Positions 25,771 through 35,333 are shown, counted from the stretch's first letter. The stretch is 64,000 bases of DNA from an uncultured Raoultella sp. (GCA_900759445.1 CAAEVH010000075.1:1-64000); one strand, 5' to 3'. Program-made: numbers and translations. The notes: generated by a model from the sequence alone, not told the origin.

Positions 25771-25785
25771 CCAGTCAGAGGAGCC
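25771..25785 (+). repeat. 15-bp direct repeat, right copy (tRNA-Asn 3' end remnant, att-like)
   Basis: CCAGTCAGAGGAGCC matches bases 32-46 of the tRNA-Asn at the window start, but here the body of the tRNA is absent and the CCA end is broken (CCT). It marks the junction between the left accessory region and the chromosomal ldtA-cbl-nac block. Confidence 0.65.
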
Positions 25786-25795
25786 TGATTTAAAC

Positions 25796-25827
25796 AGCCC
25801 GCTTCAGGAAACTTAAGCGGGCTTTTT
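25796..25827 (+). terminator. tRNA-Asn-type terminator, second copy
   Basis: A stem AGCCCGCTTCAG / CTTAAGCGGGCT with a GAAA loop and a T-run follows. It differs from the terminator at 57-88 by one stem mismatch and evidently once ended a tRNA-Asn transcript. Confidence 0.8.
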
Positions 25828-25887
25828 GCTTTGCTGCTTTTGAATTCACCCGCAATGGGTTATTTCCACGCCAACGATCGCGCGCCG

Positions 25888-26832
25888 CTAGCTCCCGATA
25901 TGGCTTTGGGTGCCAGCCTCGCTGATATTAACCGGCATGCCGGAGCGTCGTTCGAGAGCCTGCTCCGCCCGAATCACATTGACACCCACCCCCTTCACAA
26001 ACGCCTGAATGCCTGCGGTCAGGGGTAACGGCACTTTTCTGTCCGATTCGTATTCTGCGCGGTTACGCGACAGCGGCTCATGAACTTCAACCCAGCGACT
26101 ACCGTCCGGCTCTTCGGTAAACTTCACCGGCTGATCGATAATCTGCACGCGGGTGCCAACCGGGACGTTGTCGAACAGATATTTAATATCGTCATTCCGC
26201 AGGCGAATACACCCCTGACTGACGCGCAGCCCGATACCAAAATTAGCATTAGTGCCATGAATAGCGTACAACCTGCCGATATAAATCGCGTACAGTCCCA
26301 TCGGGTTATCCGGCCCGGCCGGAACGAACGCCGGCAGACTTTCGCCTCTGCGGGCATATTCACGCCGCGTGTTGGCCGTTGGCGTCCAGGTCGGCGCTTC
26401 CTGCTTACGTTCTACGGTCGTGACCCAGTTGCGCGGCGTTTCACGCCCCGCCTGGCCGATACCAATTGGCAAAACCTCAACGGTGTTGCCTTCCGGCGGA
26501 TAGTAATAGAGGCGCATTTCCGCTACGTTGACCACGATGCCTTCACGAACCGTAGCAGGCAAAATCAGCTGCTGCGGGATCACCAGCGTCGTCCCCGACC
26601 TCGGTAGAAAGACATCAACGCCGGGGTTCGCTTCCAGCATATTGCTCAGCCCCTGCCCGTATTGCGCTGCAAAGGCTTCCAGCGGTTGAGTATTATTGTG
26701 CGGTACGGTAATCAGTTGCGGGCTTCCCACCAGGCGGCTTCCTTCCGGCGGCAACAGATAACTTACGGCCAGCGCACTCTGGCTTGAGAGAATAAATAAA
26801 AAAGAGCAAAACCATTTCACACGCCGCACCAT
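25888..26832 (-). CDS. ldtA: L,D-transpeptidase LdtA (ErfK)
   Basis: This 314-aa periplasmic enzyme attaches Braun lipoprotein to peptidoglycan. It has a signal peptide (about 1-22), a LysM-like region (about 40-90) and a YkuD catalytic domain (about 98-235). The catalytic motif is HGTN...SQGCIRL, with the nucleophile Cys in SQGC. The C-terminal basic extension is typical of the ErfK/YbiS/YcfS group. Its place next to cbl and nac is the conserved chromosomal location of erfK in Enterobacteriaceae. Terminal residues differ between species, so the symbol rests on motif plus synteny. Confidence 0.92.
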   Translation of the reverse strand: MVRRVKWFCSFLFILSSQSALAVSYLLPPEGSRLVGSPQLITVPHNNTQPLEAFAAQYGQGLSNMLEANPGVDVFLPRSGTTLVIPQQLILPATVREGIVVNVAEMRLYYYPPEGNTVEVLPIGIGQAGRETPRNWVTTVERKQEAPTWTPTANTRREYARRGESLPAFVPAGPDNPMGLYAIYIGRLYAIHGTNANFGIGLRVSQGCIRLRNDDIKYLFDNVPVGTRVQIIDQPVKFTEEPDGSRWVEVHEPLSRNRAEYESDRKVPLPLTAGIQAFVKGVGVNVIRAEQALERRSGMPVNISEAGTQSHIGS

Positions 26833-26938
26833 TTATTTCCCTTCCTCAGTCGCGACAATCGTGAATGAATTATAGCGTTTTTCTCACCTCTTCGTGGCAG
26901 CGGACCGCTGTTCCTTTATCCGCCACCGCGAAAATCTT

Positions 26939-27889
26939 TCAAATCTGATAATCAATGGCCGCTTCTTCCGGCTCCATTGCCTGACGTTTAATTTCATCCA
27001 GCGACAGTCCGGCGTTGCACAGCTCGATAAACCGCCAGACATAATTGCGCTGCAGTTGCCCGCGTTTAAGCCCTAACCAGACGGTATTCGCATCGAAAAG
27101 GTGCCGGGTTTCCAGGCGGGTAAAGGTGTCTGACTCCCGGGCATCGCCCGATTGTTCCGCCACCAGCCCGACGCCGAGTCCCAGCTCAACATAGGTTTTA
27201 ATGACGTCGGAGTCCTGTGCGCTAAGGACAATATCCGGCATTAGCCCTTTACGGTTAAAGGCTTCATCAATACGCGAGCGCCCGGTGATGCCCTGCCGAT
27301 AGGTAATTAACGGCCAGCGAGAAATAGCTTCGAGAGTTAAAGGGGTCGTTTGCACCAGCGGGTGATCTTTCGGCACCAGCAGGCTGTGATGCCAGCGGAA
27401 CCAGGGAAAAGCCACCAGCGTCGGATCGTTACTCAGACGTTCACTGGCGATGCCGATATCTGCGCCACCGTTATGCAACAGCGCTTCAATCTCCTGAGGG
27501 GTACCCTGAATCAGTTCCAGCCGCACATCGGAAAAGAGCTCCCGGAAAGCTTTAATCACCGGCGGCAGGCTATAGCGCGCCTGGGTATGGGTCGTCGCAA
27601 TGGTGAGCACACCGGAGGCATCGTTGGTAAACAGGTCGGCAAGACGGCGGACATTGCTGGCTTCATTGAGAATGCGTTCCGCAATGGATAAGAGCGCTTT
27701 ACCCGGCTCCGTCATCCCCAGCAGACGCTTACCGCGTCGGATGAAGATCTCGATCCCCAGCTCTTCTTCCAGTTCACGGATATGACGGCTCACGCCCGAT
27801 TGCGATGTATACAGCATATTTGCGACTTCCGTCAGGTTGTAATCCTGACGGGCAGCCTCACGAATAATTTTTAGTTGCTGGAAATTCAC
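26939..27889 (-). CDS. cbl: LysR-type regulator Cbl (sulfur starvation)
   Basis: This 316-aa LysR-family activator of sulfonate and taurine utilisation genes is a paralogue of CysB. The N-terminal HTH (about 1-60: NLTEVANMLYTSQSGVSRHIRELE) is followed by a CysB-type effector domain. I chose the GTG start at 27889 because GGAGGAAAG directly precedes it and the resulting protein begins NFQQLKII, like known Cbl; the open frame extends upstream to 27955. It lies between ldtA and nac, as in E. coli and Klebsiella. Cbl is itself activated by CysB in the family. Confidence 0.93.
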   Translation of the reverse strand: MNFQQLKIIREAARQDYNLTEVANMLYTSQSGVSRHIRELEEELGIEIFIRRGKRLLGMTEPGKALLSIAERILNEASNVRRLADLFTNDASGVLTIATTHTQARYSLPPVIKAFRELFSDVRLELIQGTPQEIEALLHNGGADIGIASERLSNDPTLVAFPWFRWHHSLLVPKDHPLVQTTPLTLEAISRWPLITYRQGITGRSRIDEAFNRKGLMPDIVLSAQDSDVIKTYVELGLGVGLVAEQSGDARESDTFTRLETRHLFDANTVWLGLKRGQLQRNYVWRFIELCNAGLSLDEIKRQAMEPEEAAIDYQI

Positions 27890-27995
27890 CCTTTCCTCCG
27901 GGCTATCAGACATAACATATGCTCTATTGTTAAAGTCTGTCGTCCTTACTAACAAATAATAAAAACCAGCAACTTATTCCTTTCGGGAATATAGA

Positions 27996-28913
27996 TTAAC
28001 TTACCAGCAACAATTCACGATTTTCCAGCGAAGGACGACTCACCAGCGAAAGCAAAATCTCTTTCACCGCCTGTGCCTGCGGTGACAGACTGCCCTTCGC
28101 CGACATATTCAGCGATAACGACAGACTCATCGAGGGCGTACTGATCCGCGCCATCCAGCCGTTTGCCGCTCCGCACAGCGATCGCGCGGCGGACTCTGGC
28201 AGCACGGTAACGCCCATTCCACTGGCAATCGCCGCGGTTAGCGTCGTAATGGATTCAATTTCACCGATAATTTTCGCCGACAGACGACGCAGGGTGAACG
28301 CTTCCGTCACCCGCGCACGTACCGCGCTGTAATCGCGCGGCAGGAACAGATTCATCTCCGCCACCGCGGTCAGATCGACGCTCTGTCCCGGGCAATCGCG
28401 GGTCCCCACCAGATAAAGATCTTCTTTCAACAAAGGCTGGCTGATGATGCCAGCTACCGGCGAACGCTCGTAGAGCACGGCCATATCCAGCTGGCCGCTG
28501 AGCAGTTTATCGTTAAGGATTGTCCCACTACTTTCCTGCAGATAGACCATCACTTCGGGTAGCTCATTGCGCACCGTCTGCAGCAGCGGCATGGTAATGG
28601 CAGAAGCCGCGGTCCCCGGCGCAAGGCCAATCGAGACCTGCCCGCTGAGCGTATGACCCACGTTATTCACCGCCAGCTGCGCCTGCTCGCACTGACGCAG
28701 GATGGTGCGCGCATGGGTATAGAGAATCTTCCCGGCTTCGGTCGGGGTAACGCCGCGCTTTGTCCGAATCAGCAGTTGCTGGTCCAGTTCGCCTTCCAGG
28801 GTCGCCACCTGCTGGCTCAGCGCCGGTTGTGCGATGTGCAAGACTTCAGCAGCCTGGGTCAGACTGCCGATATCGACGATTTTTACAAAATACTTCAGTC
28901 GTCTTAAGTTCAT
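27996..28913 (-). CDS. nac: LysR-type nitrogen assimilation regulator Nac
   Basis: This 305-aa LysR-type regulator couples sigma-54-dependent nitrogen control to sigma-70 promoters (ureDABC, hut, gdhA and gltBD in Klebsiella). The N-terminal HTH (SLTQAAEVLHIAQPALSQQVATLE) and the C-terminal end ENRELLLVS match Klebsiella/Enterobacter Nac better than E. coli Nac as I recall them. I chose the ATG at 28913 with GGAGG upstream; the frame opens at 28943. A sigma-54 promoter and an NtrC-type site lie upstream, so expression should be induced by nitrogen limitation. Confidence 0.95.
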   Translation of the reverse strand: MNLRRLKYFVKIVDIGSLTQAAEVLHIAQPALSQQVATLEGELDQQLLIRTKRGVTPTEAGKILYTHARTILRQCEQAQLAVNNVGHTLSGQVSIGLAPGTAASAITMPLLQTVRNELPEVMVYLQESSGTILNDKLLSGQLDMAVLYERSPVAGIISQPLLKEDLYLVGTRDCPGQSVDLTAVAEMNLFLPRDYSAVRARVTEAFTLRRLSAKIIGEIESITTLTAAIASGMGVTVLPESAARSLCGAANGWMARISTPSMSLSLSLNMSAKGSLSPQAQAVKEILLSLVSRPSLENRELLLVS

Positions 28914-28969
28914 TTTGCCTCCTGTAAGGAAAGCCAGTACCAACGCTGGCTATTGAGTTACAGAGGTTT

Positions 28970-28986
28970 TGCAATTTGCTTGCCAG
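28970..28986 (-). promoter_or_regulatory. Sigma-54 promoter of nac (-24/-12)
   Basis: On the minus strand the sequence reads CTGGCAAGCAAATTGCA. The GG and GC dinucleotides are exactly 10 bases apart, as required for RpoN, and it sits about 57 bases upstream of the nac ATG. This agrees with the known sigma-54 control of nac in Klebsiella. Confidence 0.9.
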
Positions 28987-29101
28987 TTTTTTTGCATCGG
29001 TGCAAAGGCCGCTACAGGCGGCGTGATAAGCGATTCTGATAGCAACAGAGTATTTATTTGCCCGGTAAGCGGATTACGCTATGCCCCATTAGGGGTATAT
29101 T

Positions 29102-29118
29102 TGCACCACAACGGTGCG
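29102..29118. promoter_or_regulatory. NtrC-type binding site upstream of nac
   Basis: TGCACCACAACGGTGCG fits the 17-bp NtrC consensus TGCAC(Y)-N5-(R)GTGC. It lies about 120 bases upstream of the sigma-54 promoter, a normal enhancer distance. A shorter palindrome, TGCATCGGTGCA (28993-29004), close to the promoter may be a secondary site. Confidence 0.75.
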
Positions 29119-29195
29119 CATTGATGGAAAACAGCGCAAACGCATCCCTGTTGCTGAAATTGTCAGCAATCAAACAGATTCGGGTGATTCTGCCT

Positions 29196-29224
29196 TTGAC
29201 AAGGCCATGCGCCGCCGTTAATAT
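29196..29224 (+). promoter_or_regulatory. Sigma-70 promoter of tRNA-Asn
   Basis: TTGACA (29196-29201), a 17-base spacer and TAATAT (29219-29224) form a near-consensus promoter. It is followed by a GC-rich discriminator (GCGCCCC), typical of stable RNA genes under stringent control. Confidence 0.88.
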
Positions 29225-29242
29225 GCGCCCCGTTCACACGAT

Positions 29243-29318
29243 TCCTCTGTAGTTCAGTCGGTAGAACGGCGGACTGTTAATCCGTATGTCACTGGTTCGA
29301 GTCCAGTCAGAGGAGCCA
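29243..29318 (+). tRNA. tRNA-Asn (GTT), complete; integration site of the ICE
   Basis: This 76-nt tRNA has a paired acceptor stem TCCTCTG / CAGAGGA, anticodon GTT (CTGTTAA), T-loop GTTCGAGTC, discriminator G and encoded CCA. Unlike the two other tRNA-Asn ends in this window, it has no GC-rich terminator directly downstream. The integrase gene begins 162 bases later. This fits insertion of an element at the tRNA 3' end, displacing the native terminator. Confidence 0.97.
29303..29318 (+). repeat. attL of the integrative element (tRNA-Asn 3' end)
   Basis: The 16 bases CCAGTCAGAGGAGCCA are the tRNA-Asn 3' end. HPI- and ICEKp-type integrases recombine at this sequence, and the sequence to its right is the element. 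The matching attR would be a direct repeat beyond the right edge of the window, followed by the displaced AGCCCGCTT-type terminator. Confidence 0.7.
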
Positions 29319-29479
29319 ATTTCCTGCTTTCATGCATCCTTGCGAATCATTATATGATGTTGGTTCAACAGGTTAGCGTGAAAACTCTTCCCGATGCATT
29401 TTGATTTTATCCTCCGCATCGGGAGAATTTGGTGGTCAGATTTGGGGTCAGTTTGGTTCGATTATGGAGTGACCCCCAT

Positions 29480-30748
29480 ATGTCTCTCAACGACACGAAA
29501 ATCCGCAGTCTCAAACCTTCTGAAAAATCCTTCAAAGTCTCCGATTCACACGGTCTATACCTCTTGGTCAATCCAGGCGGCTCACGTCTCTGGTATCTTA
29601 AGTATCGAATTAACGGTAAAGAATCCCGCCTTGGCTTAGGCGCTTATCCCGATGTATCCCTTTCCGACGCCCGGCAACAACGAGACGGTATCCGCAAGTT
29701 GCTGGCGCAGAACATTAACCCCGCTCAGCAACGTATAGCCGAAAGAGCCGCCCGCTCACCGGAAAAGGTCTTTAAGACAGTGGCGCTGGCGTGGCATAAA
29801 AGCAATAAAAAATGGTCGCAGAATACCGCTGACCGTCTGCTTGCCAGCATGCACAATCATATTTTTCCGGTTATCGGACATCTGTCCGTCACGGAACTTA
29901 AACCCCGTCATTTCATTGACCTGCTGAAAAGCATTGAGAAAAAAGGTCTGCTGGAAGTCGCGTCCCGCACGCGGCAGCACCTCTGTAACATCATGCGTCA
30001 TGCGGTTCATCAGGGATTCATTGACAGCAACCCGGCGGCAAACCTTGACGGCGTGACAGCGCCCCCCGTTAAGCGCCACTACCCCGCCCTGCCGCTGGAA
30101 CGCCTGCCGGAATTGCTGGGGCGCATTGATGGTTATCAGCAGGGACGAGGGTTAACCCGTCAAGCGGTCCTTCTGACCCTTCACCTGTTTATCCGTTCCA
30201 GTGAACTGCGTTTCGCCCGATGGAGCGAGTTTGATTTCAGGAACTGTATCTGGACCATCCCCGCTACCCGCGAAGCTCTTCCCGGTGTTCGTTATTCCGG
30301 ACGCGGAGCCAAAATGCGCACGCCCCACATTGTTCCATTATCCCGGCAAGCCATCGTTATCCTGAAACAAGAAGAGGAAATCTCAGGTCATCTGGAACTA
30401 GTGTTCCCCGGTGACCATAACCCTTACAGGCCAATGTGTGAAAATACAGTCAACAAGGCACTGCGACTGATGGGCTATGACACAAAAATGGACATTTGCG
30501 GCCATGGCTTTCGGGCAATGGCATGCAGCGCCTTAATGGAATCCGGACTCTGGTCGAAGGATGCTGTTGAACGCCAAATGAGTCATCAGGAACGCAACAG
30601 CGTGCGGATAGCTTATATCCACAAAGCTGAACATCTGGAAGCCCGTAAAGCGATGATGCAGTGGTGGTCTGATTATCTTTATACGTGCCGGGAAAACTAT
30701 GTTCCCCCATATATATATAGTAAAAATATCAGTCATGAAGCTACCTGA
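29480..30748 (+). CDS. P4-type tyrosine recombinase (HPI/ICEKp-type integrase)
   Basis: This 422-aa site-specific recombinase should insert and excise the element at tRNA-Asn. It has an N-terminal DUF4102 arm-binding domain (about 1-90), a core-binding domain (about 100-200) and a catalytic domain with Arg239 (IRSSEL), His342-x-x-Arg345 (GHGFRAM) and nucleophile Tyr379 (RIAYIH). Length and sequence read closely like the yersiniabactin-island integrase as I remember it. I chose the ATG at 29480 (GGAG upstream) because it begins SLNDTKIRSLKP, the family start. It is transcribed away from the tRNA. Confidence 0.94.
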   Translation: MSLNDTKIRSLKPSEKSFKVSDSHGLYLLVNPGGSRLWYLKYRINGKESRLGLGAYPDVSLSDARQQRDGIRKLLAQNINPAQQRIAERAARSPEKVFKTVALAWHKSNKKWSQNTADRLLASMHNHIFPVIGHLSVTELKPRHFIDLLKSIEKKGLLEVASRTRQHLCNIMRHAVHQGFIDSNPAANLDGVTAPPVKRHYPALPLERLPELLGRIDGYQQGRGLTRQAVLLTLHLFIRSSELRFARWSEFDFRNCIWTIPATREALPGVRYSGRGAKMRTPHIVPLSRQAIVILKQEEEISGHLELVFPGDHNPYRPMCENTVNKALRLMGYDTKMDICGHGFRAMACSALMESGLWSKDAVERQMSHQERNSVRIAYIHKAEHLEARKAMMQWWSDYLYTCRENYVPPYIYSKNISHEAT

Positions 30749-30775
30749 GTCAGCAAAAAACTAATCAGGATTACG

Positions 30776-30817
30776 ATAACAACAGCATCTGACAACGCAG
30801 ATGCTGTTGTTATTTTT
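30776..30817 (+). terminator. Terminator after integrase gene
   Basis: A perfect 15-bp stem ATAACAACAGCATCT / AGATGCTGTTGTTAT with an 8-base loop is followed by TTTTCT. Confidence 0.9.
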
Positions 30818-30927
30818 CTGTATCTTCTTCATGGTATTTCCCCTTCCATTTATCCTTGTCAGTTGGTATTAAAATCCGCCCTGTAATTTTAGAACAAAAC
30901 AATGAGGGGTATGATATTCACAGAGGG

Positions 30928-31320
30928 TTATAACTCATCACGCTTTATACCAGAACTCTTTTTCAGAACAGGTTTATTCCTTCTGACAGCCCCTGGTGTA
31001 TGATGCATTTCATTTCTCATCGCTCGGGTAAATACCTGCTGACTGGTAAACCCGAGCATAAAGCACACCTCTATGACGGGTATATCCGTATTCTCCAGTA
31101 AAAAATAAGCACGTCTTAGTTTTTCAAGCTTTATATATTTCCCTAGACTTATTCCTGCCACCTCCTTGAACATCCGTTGAAAATGCCATTTTGAATAACC
31201 AGCTTTTGCAGAAACATCCTCAACCTTCAGCGGCTCCTCCAGATGCTCATCAATCCATTGCATAATTTCATACACCACAAGTCGGTTTATCTTTTCCTTC
31301 CGTATTTTTTTTATGTCCAT
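30928..31320 (-). CDS. AraC-family regulator of MarA/SoxS/Rob size
   Basis: This 130-aa protein consists almost only of the AraC DNA-binding domain, with two helix-turn-helix motifs (KVEDVSAKAGYSKWHFQRMFK at about 37-57 and IPVIEVCFMLGFTSQQVFTRA at about 80-100). It lacks an effector domain, like MarA, SoxS, RamA and TetD. Such regulators raise efflux and stress genes. It lies downstream of cyoABCD on the same strand, 54 bases after the cyoD stop. It could be cotranscribed and could act on the neighbouring efflux operon or on host mar/sox targets (inference). Confidence 0.85.
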   Translation of the reverse strand: MDIKKIRKEKINRLVVYEIMQWIDEHLEEPLKVEDVSAKAGYSKWHFQRMFKEVAGISLGKYIKLEKLRRAYFLLENTDIPVIEVCFMLGFTSQQVFTRAMRNEMHHTPGAVRRNKPVLKKSSGIKRDEL

Positions 31321-31374
31321 ATATAGCCCCCCACAATGAGGCAGACAGGAATAACAGAAAGGCCAAAGCCCTGT

Positions 31375-31698
31375 TCACATCATCTGATGATTGAGATTCC
31401 ACATGATCCACAACGACCCGGTAATAATGATAAAGATAATGACAGCGGAAAAGACAATGGTTACGAGGTTCCAGCGCATTTCAGAAGAAGCATTCAGGTG
31501 AAGAAAATACACCAGATGTACCAGCACCTGAACAACGGCACACGTCATGACCCCGCCTGCGATGATCCCTGCGGAAACACCACTGTCCATAACCAGCCAG
31601 AACGGGATCACCGTCAGAATGACCGACAGGAGAAAGCCGGTTATATAAGACATCGTATTGCCGTAAGCTACGCCCTGTGCGTCTGCAGAATGTCTCAT
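31375..31698 (-). CDS. cyoD: Cytochrome bo3 ubiquinol oxidase subunit IV (CyoD)
   Basis: This 107-aa protein has three hydrophobic segments and the CyoD signatures [32 protein letters not shown] and [10 protein letters not shown]. It assists heme-copper assembly of subunit I in the inner membrane. I chose the ATG at 31698 because it overlaps the cyoC stop (ATGA) and gives the usual CyoD length (109 aa in E. coli); the open frame extends to 31860 inside cyoC. It is the last gene of the cyo set here: no cyoE (heme O synthase) follows. Confidence 0.93.
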   Translation of the reverse strand: MRHSADAQGVAYGNTMSYITGFLLSVILTVIPFWLVMDSGVSAGIIAGGVMTCAVVQVLVHLVYFLHLNASSEMRWNLVTIVFSAVIIFIIITGSLWIMWNLNHQMM

Positions 31699-32312
31699 GG
31701 CATTGCTCCCATCAGGTAAACAATACTGAACACGCAAATCCAGATGACATCGAGGAAATGCCAGAACAGACTCAGGCATATCAGACGGGGGCGACTGAAT
31801 CCTGACAGACCTCGTCGGGCAACCTGATACATCAGGATCAGCATCCAGATCAGTCCACATGTCACATGCAGACCATGGGTGCCCACCAGAGTAAACAGCG
31901 CTGACAGGAAGCCACTGCGCTGTGGGCCGAAACCCTCAGCAGTCAGGTGACTGAACTCCCAGACTTCCATTCCGATAAAACCCAGACCACACAGAAATGT
32001 CAGGGTCAGCCATCCAAGTACACCGCCCTCGCGGTCTTTATCCATGCTGATAACAGCAAAACCATAGGTAATCGAGCTAAACAGAAGCAGCACAGTTTCC
32101 GCCAGTACAAACGGAGGTTCGAAAATATCCTTACCCGCCGGACCACCTGCAATGTTATGAACCATGACGCCGTAAGTCGCGAACTGGGTGGCGAAGATAA
32201 TGCAGTCGCTCATCAGGTAGATCCAGAAGCCGAAGACCTTACTGGTACCTGTACCCTGATGCCCGTGCTCAGCACGGGTGCGGAAGGATGAATCCAGGGC
32301 TTCACTTACCAT
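31695..32312 (-). CDS. cyoC: Cytochrome bo3 ubiquinol oxidase subunit III (CyoC)
   Basis: This 205-aa inner-membrane protein has five hydrophobic segments and the subunit III signatures [35 protein letters not shown] and [14 protein letters not shown]. It is a structural subunit of the quinol oxidase that reduces oxygen to water and pumps protons. It overlaps cyoB by 11 bases and cyoD by 4, so the operon is translationally coupled. Length matches E. coli CyoC (204 aa). Confidence 0.94.
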   Translation of the reverse strand: MVSEALDSSFRTRAEHGHQGTGTSKVFGFWIYLMSDCIIFATQFATYGVMVHNIAGGPAGKDIFEPPFVLAETVLLLFSSITYGFAVISMDKDREGGVLGWLTLTFLCGLGFIGMEVWEFSHLTAEGFGPQRSGFLSALFTLVGTHGLHVTCGLIWMLILMYQVARRGLSGFSRPRLICLSLFWHFLDVIWICVFSIVYLMGAMP

Positions 32313-34299
32313 ATGTCACACCGGCTTTGTTTATTTCTGCAAAGTGCTGATCCTCGATTTTTTTTATCTCGGCGACGGGTACGTAATAATCCACATCTTC
32401 ATCGAAGCTTTTAATAACCCAGGTCAGGATAATCCCGAGGAATGACAATCCCGCCAGCCACCAGATATGCCAGATAGCCCCGAAGCCAAACCCGATGCAG
32501 AGCAGACCAATAATCAGCCCCGCCCCGCTGTTTTTCGGCATATGGATTTCGGCATAGTTAGCAGGTTGCTTGTATGCCTCCCCTCTTTCCTTCATTTCCC
32601 AGAACGCATCACGTTCGTGGACAAAAGGCACTTCAGCAAAGTTATAGAATGGCGGCGGGGAAGAGGTGGACCACTCCAGTGTCCGTCCGCCCCACGGGTC
32701 GCCGGTCATATCCCGGTTTTCGTGGCGGTCGCGCACCGACACCCAGAACATAATGACCTGGCACAGTATCCCGCAGGCTATCAGCGCAGCACCGCTGGCT
32801 GCCACGACCAGCAGGGGATGGAACTGGGGGTCAATATTCTGACTCAAGCGGCGGGTCATCCCCATGAACCCCAGCACATAGAGCGGCATAAACGCCACAT
32901 AAAATCCGATGATCCAGAACCAGAACGCCCTCTTGTTCCATTTTTCATTCAGGGTGAACCCCATCGCTTTCGGGAACCAGTAGGACACACCAGCCATACT
33001 GCCGAACACCACTCCGCCGATAATGACATTATGGAAGTGGGCAATCAGGAACAGGCTGTTGTGCAGGACAAAGTCAGCTCCCGGCACGGCCAGCAGGACG
33101 CCGGTCATACCCCCTATAGAAAAGGTGACAATAAAACCTACCGTCCATAACATAGCGGAGTGCATCTGAATGCGCCCCTGATACATGGTGAACAACCAGT
33201 TGAAGATTTTCACACCAGTCGGGATAGCGATAATCATCGTCATGATCCCGAAGAAGGCGTTAACGTTCGCACCGGCTCCCATGGTGAAGAAGTGATGCAG
33301 CCATACCAGGAAGGAAAGCAAAGTGATGGCGACCGTTGCCCACACCAGCGAGGTATAACCGAACAGACGTTTCCTGGAAAAGGTTGCCACCACTTCCGAG
33401 TAGACCCCGAAGACCGGCAACACCAGTATATACACTTCCGGATGGCCCCACGCCCAAATCAGGTTGACGTACATCATCATGTTGCCGCCCATATCATTGG
33501 TGAAGAAATGGAAGCCCAGATAGCGGTCAAGGGTCAGCAATGTCAGCGTGACGGTCAGCACAGGGAAAGAAGCGATAATCAGCACGTTGGTACACAACGA
33601 CGCCCAGGTGAACACCGGCATCTTAAACATCGTCATACCCGGTGCACGCATTTTCAGTATGGTGACGAAGAAGTTAATCCCGGTCAGTGTGGTCCCGATC
33701 CCCGACAGCTGGAGTGTCCATATCCAGTAATCCACCCCGACACCGGGACTGTACGCTAACTCCGAAAGCGGCGGATATGCCAGCCAGCCGGTGGTCGCAA
33801 ACTCCCCCACTCCCAGGCAGAGATTAACCAGCACCACGCCTACCACCGTTAACCAGAAACTCAGGTTGTTCAGGAAAGGAAAAGCCACATCACGCGCGCC
33901 AATCTGCAGGGGCACCACAATATTCATCAGGCCGATAACGAAAGGCATCGCCACGAAAAAAATCATGATTACACCGTGACCCGTAAAAATTTGATCGTAG
34001 TGCCAGGGCGGCAGATACCCCGCCCCTTCCACTCCGGATGAGGCCAGTACCTGCTGGCTGCGCATCATGATTGCATCGGAAAAGCCGCGCAGTAACATCA
34101 CGAACGCGACGATGATGTACATGATCCCGAGCTTTTTATGGTCAACGGAGGTCAGCCATTCGGACCATAAATATTTCCACTTACCGTAATATGTGATGGC
34201 GGCAACAATTGCCACACCAAGTATCAGAATAGCAACGATCGTTACCCTGACAATCGGGTCCTCAGGTATGGCATCCAGCGTCAGTTTTCCTGTGAGCAT
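32302..34299 (-). CDS. cyoB: Cytochrome bo3 ubiquinol oxidase subunit I (CyoB)
   Basis: This 665-aa catalytic subunit binds heme b, heme o3 and CuB. The metal ligands are all in place: [11 protein letters not shown] (low-spin heme), the [11 protein letters not shown] cross-linked His-Tyr, LHHFFTMG (CuB) and LIAHFHNVI (both hemes). About 15 membrane segments are visible. It reads very close to E. coli CyoB over its whole length, with differences concentrated in the N-terminus and in about residues 490-540. It is therefore a functional-looking second oxidase in addition to the chromosomal one that such hosts carry (inference). Confidence 0.96.
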   Translation of the reverse strand: MLTGKLTLDAIPEDPIVRVTIVAILILGVAIVAAITYYGKWKYLWSEWLTSVDHKKLGIMYIIVAFVMLLRGFSDAIMMRSQQVLASSGVEGAGYLPPWHYDQIFTGHGVIMIFFVAMPFVIGLMNIVVPLQIGARDVAFPFLNNLSFWLTVVGVVLVNLCLGVGEFATTGWLAYPPLSELAYSPGVGVDYWIWTLQLSGIGTTLTGINFFVTILKMRAPGMTMFKMPVFTWASLCTNVLIIASFPVLTVTLTLLTLDRYLGFHFFTNDMGGNMMMYVNLIWAWGHPEVYILVLPVFGVYSEVVATFSRKRLFGYTSLVWATVAITLLSFLVWLHHFFTMGAGANVNAFFGIMTMIIAIPTGVKIFNWLFTMYQGRIQMHSAMLWTVGFIVTFSIGGMTGVLLAVPGADFVLHNSLFLIAHFHNVIIGGVVFGSMAGVSYWFPKAMGFTLNEKWNKRAFWFWIIGFYVAFMPLYVLGFMGMTRRLSQNIDPQFHPLLVVAASGAALIACGILCQVIMFWVSVRDRHENRDMTGDPWGGRTLEWSTSSPPPFYNFAEVPFVHERDAFWEMKERGEAYKQPANYAEIHMPKNSGAGLIIGLLCIGFGFGAIWHIWWLAGLSFLGIILTWVIKSFDEDVDYYVPVAEIKKIEDQHFAEINKAGVTYGK

Positions 34300-34301
34300 A
34301 A

Positions 34302-35228
34302 TTAATTTCCCCGCGCTCTGTGTGAGAGGTGTTGTTCCGGCTCTGACCCAGTCATTCCCGTCTCCTTATCGTGATCGTGTGCTTTAAATTTTTCAGTCAC
34401 GTATCTGAACAACGTCGGATCGATGACAGAGAAGAATTCAACCGGGTGGTTTTCGTCAGGCTCAGCCAGTTTTTCAAAATCAGCCGGACCGAGCAGCATA
34501 TCCGGTGATTTCTTCACATCAGCGATCCACTGTTCAAACGCGGTATTATCCGGTACGGCAGTCGCTTTAAATTTCATGCCGGAAAAGCCCCTGCCGCTGT
34601 AACTGGACGAGATTCCGTTGAAGGTTCCCGTTTCACCGGCGATCAGATGCAGCCGGGTCTGCATGCCCGGCATCGCATAAATCTGGCTGCCGAGTGCCGG
34701 AATAAAAAAGCCATTCATCACGGAATTGGATGTAATACGCAAATTCAAGGGGGTATTTACCGGGAATACAATCTGATTGACGGTGGCAATGCCCTGTTGG
34801 GGATAAATAAACAACCATTTCCAGTCCAGGGAGATGACTTCGATATCGATGGGTTTCACCGCAGAGGTCAGTGGCCTGGATGGGTCAAGCGCATGGGTGG
34901 ACTTCCATGTCAGCACGGCCAGAAACAGAATAATCAGGACGGGCACCGTCCAGACCACCGCCTCCACTTTATTGGAGTGGGACCAGTCAGGCGTATATTT
35001 CGCCGTGGTATTCGTGGTCCGGTATTTCCAGGTAAACACAACTGCCATCAGAACCACGGGAATAACGACCACTAACATCAGACAAAAAGCCGTAATGATT
35101 AGCGCCCGTTGTTCAATAGCGATTTGCCCTTTGGGATCAAGTAAAACAGCATGACATCCGCTTAGTAATAACGTCCCTGTTATTACCGGCAGGCATTTCA
35201 CAATGGTCTTATATTTATGATATCGCAT
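34302..35228 (-). CDS. cyoA: Cytochrome bo3 ubiquinol oxidase subunit II (CyoA)
   Basis: This 308-aa lipoprotein subunit has a signal peptide with lipobox LLLSGC (Cys near 25), two membrane segments (about 45-68 and 88-110) and a periplasmic cupredoxin domain that lacks the CuA ligands, as in quinol oxidases. Signatures include [20 protein letters not shown] and [19 protein letters not shown]. It is the first gene of the cyoABCD set, with GAGG upstream. The 105-bp gap to emrB may contain its own promoter, or it may be read through from the efflux genes. Confidence 0.94.
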   Translation of the reverse strand: MRYHKYKTIVKCLPVITGTLLLSGCHAVLLDPKGQIAIEQRALIITAFCLMLVVVIPVVLMAVVFTWKYRTTNTTAKYTPDWSHSNKVEAVVWTVPVLIILFLAVLTWKSTHALDPSRPLTSAVKPIDIEVISLDWKWLFIYPQQGIATVNQIVFPVNTPLNLRITSNSVMNGFFIPALGSQIYAMPGMQTRLHLIAGETGTFNGISSSYSGRGFSGMKFKATAVPDNTAFEQWIADVKKSPDMLLGPADFEKLAEPDENHPVEFFSVIDPTLFRYVTEKFKAHDHDKETGMTGSEPEQHLSHRARGN

Positions 35229-35333
35229 GGGACAACCTCATTTCACGGACTTGCAGACCGGCAATAAATAATGAAACCTTTTCACGGGGAGATACTCTGC
35301 CCTTCTCATTCCCGCTACCGCCATTCCTGTTAT

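Larger units (their letters stand above)
48..25785. mobile_element. Putative tRNA-Asn-associated genomic island (sugar operon, hexosaminidase, fimbriae, type I secretion/microcin)
   Basis: The segment is bounded by 15-bp copies of the tRNA-Asn 3' end at 32-46 and 25771-25785, with a matching terminator beyond each copy. Its genes are accessory functions: carbohydrate uptake, chaperone-usher pili and an export system with a microcin-like peptide. Intergenic stretches are long and AT-rich, and one reading frame near 10.3 kb looks decayed. No integrase, transposase or conjugation gene is visible inside it, so it may be a fixed or degraded island, or two neighbouring tRNA-Asn loci that recombined. 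The boundaries are seen directly; the mobile nature is inferred. Confidence 0.5.

Noticed and set aside
31375..31860. A 161-aa long form of CyoD
   Set aside because: The extra 54 residues lie inside cyoC in another frame; the ATG at 31698 overlaps the cyoC stop and gives the normal length.
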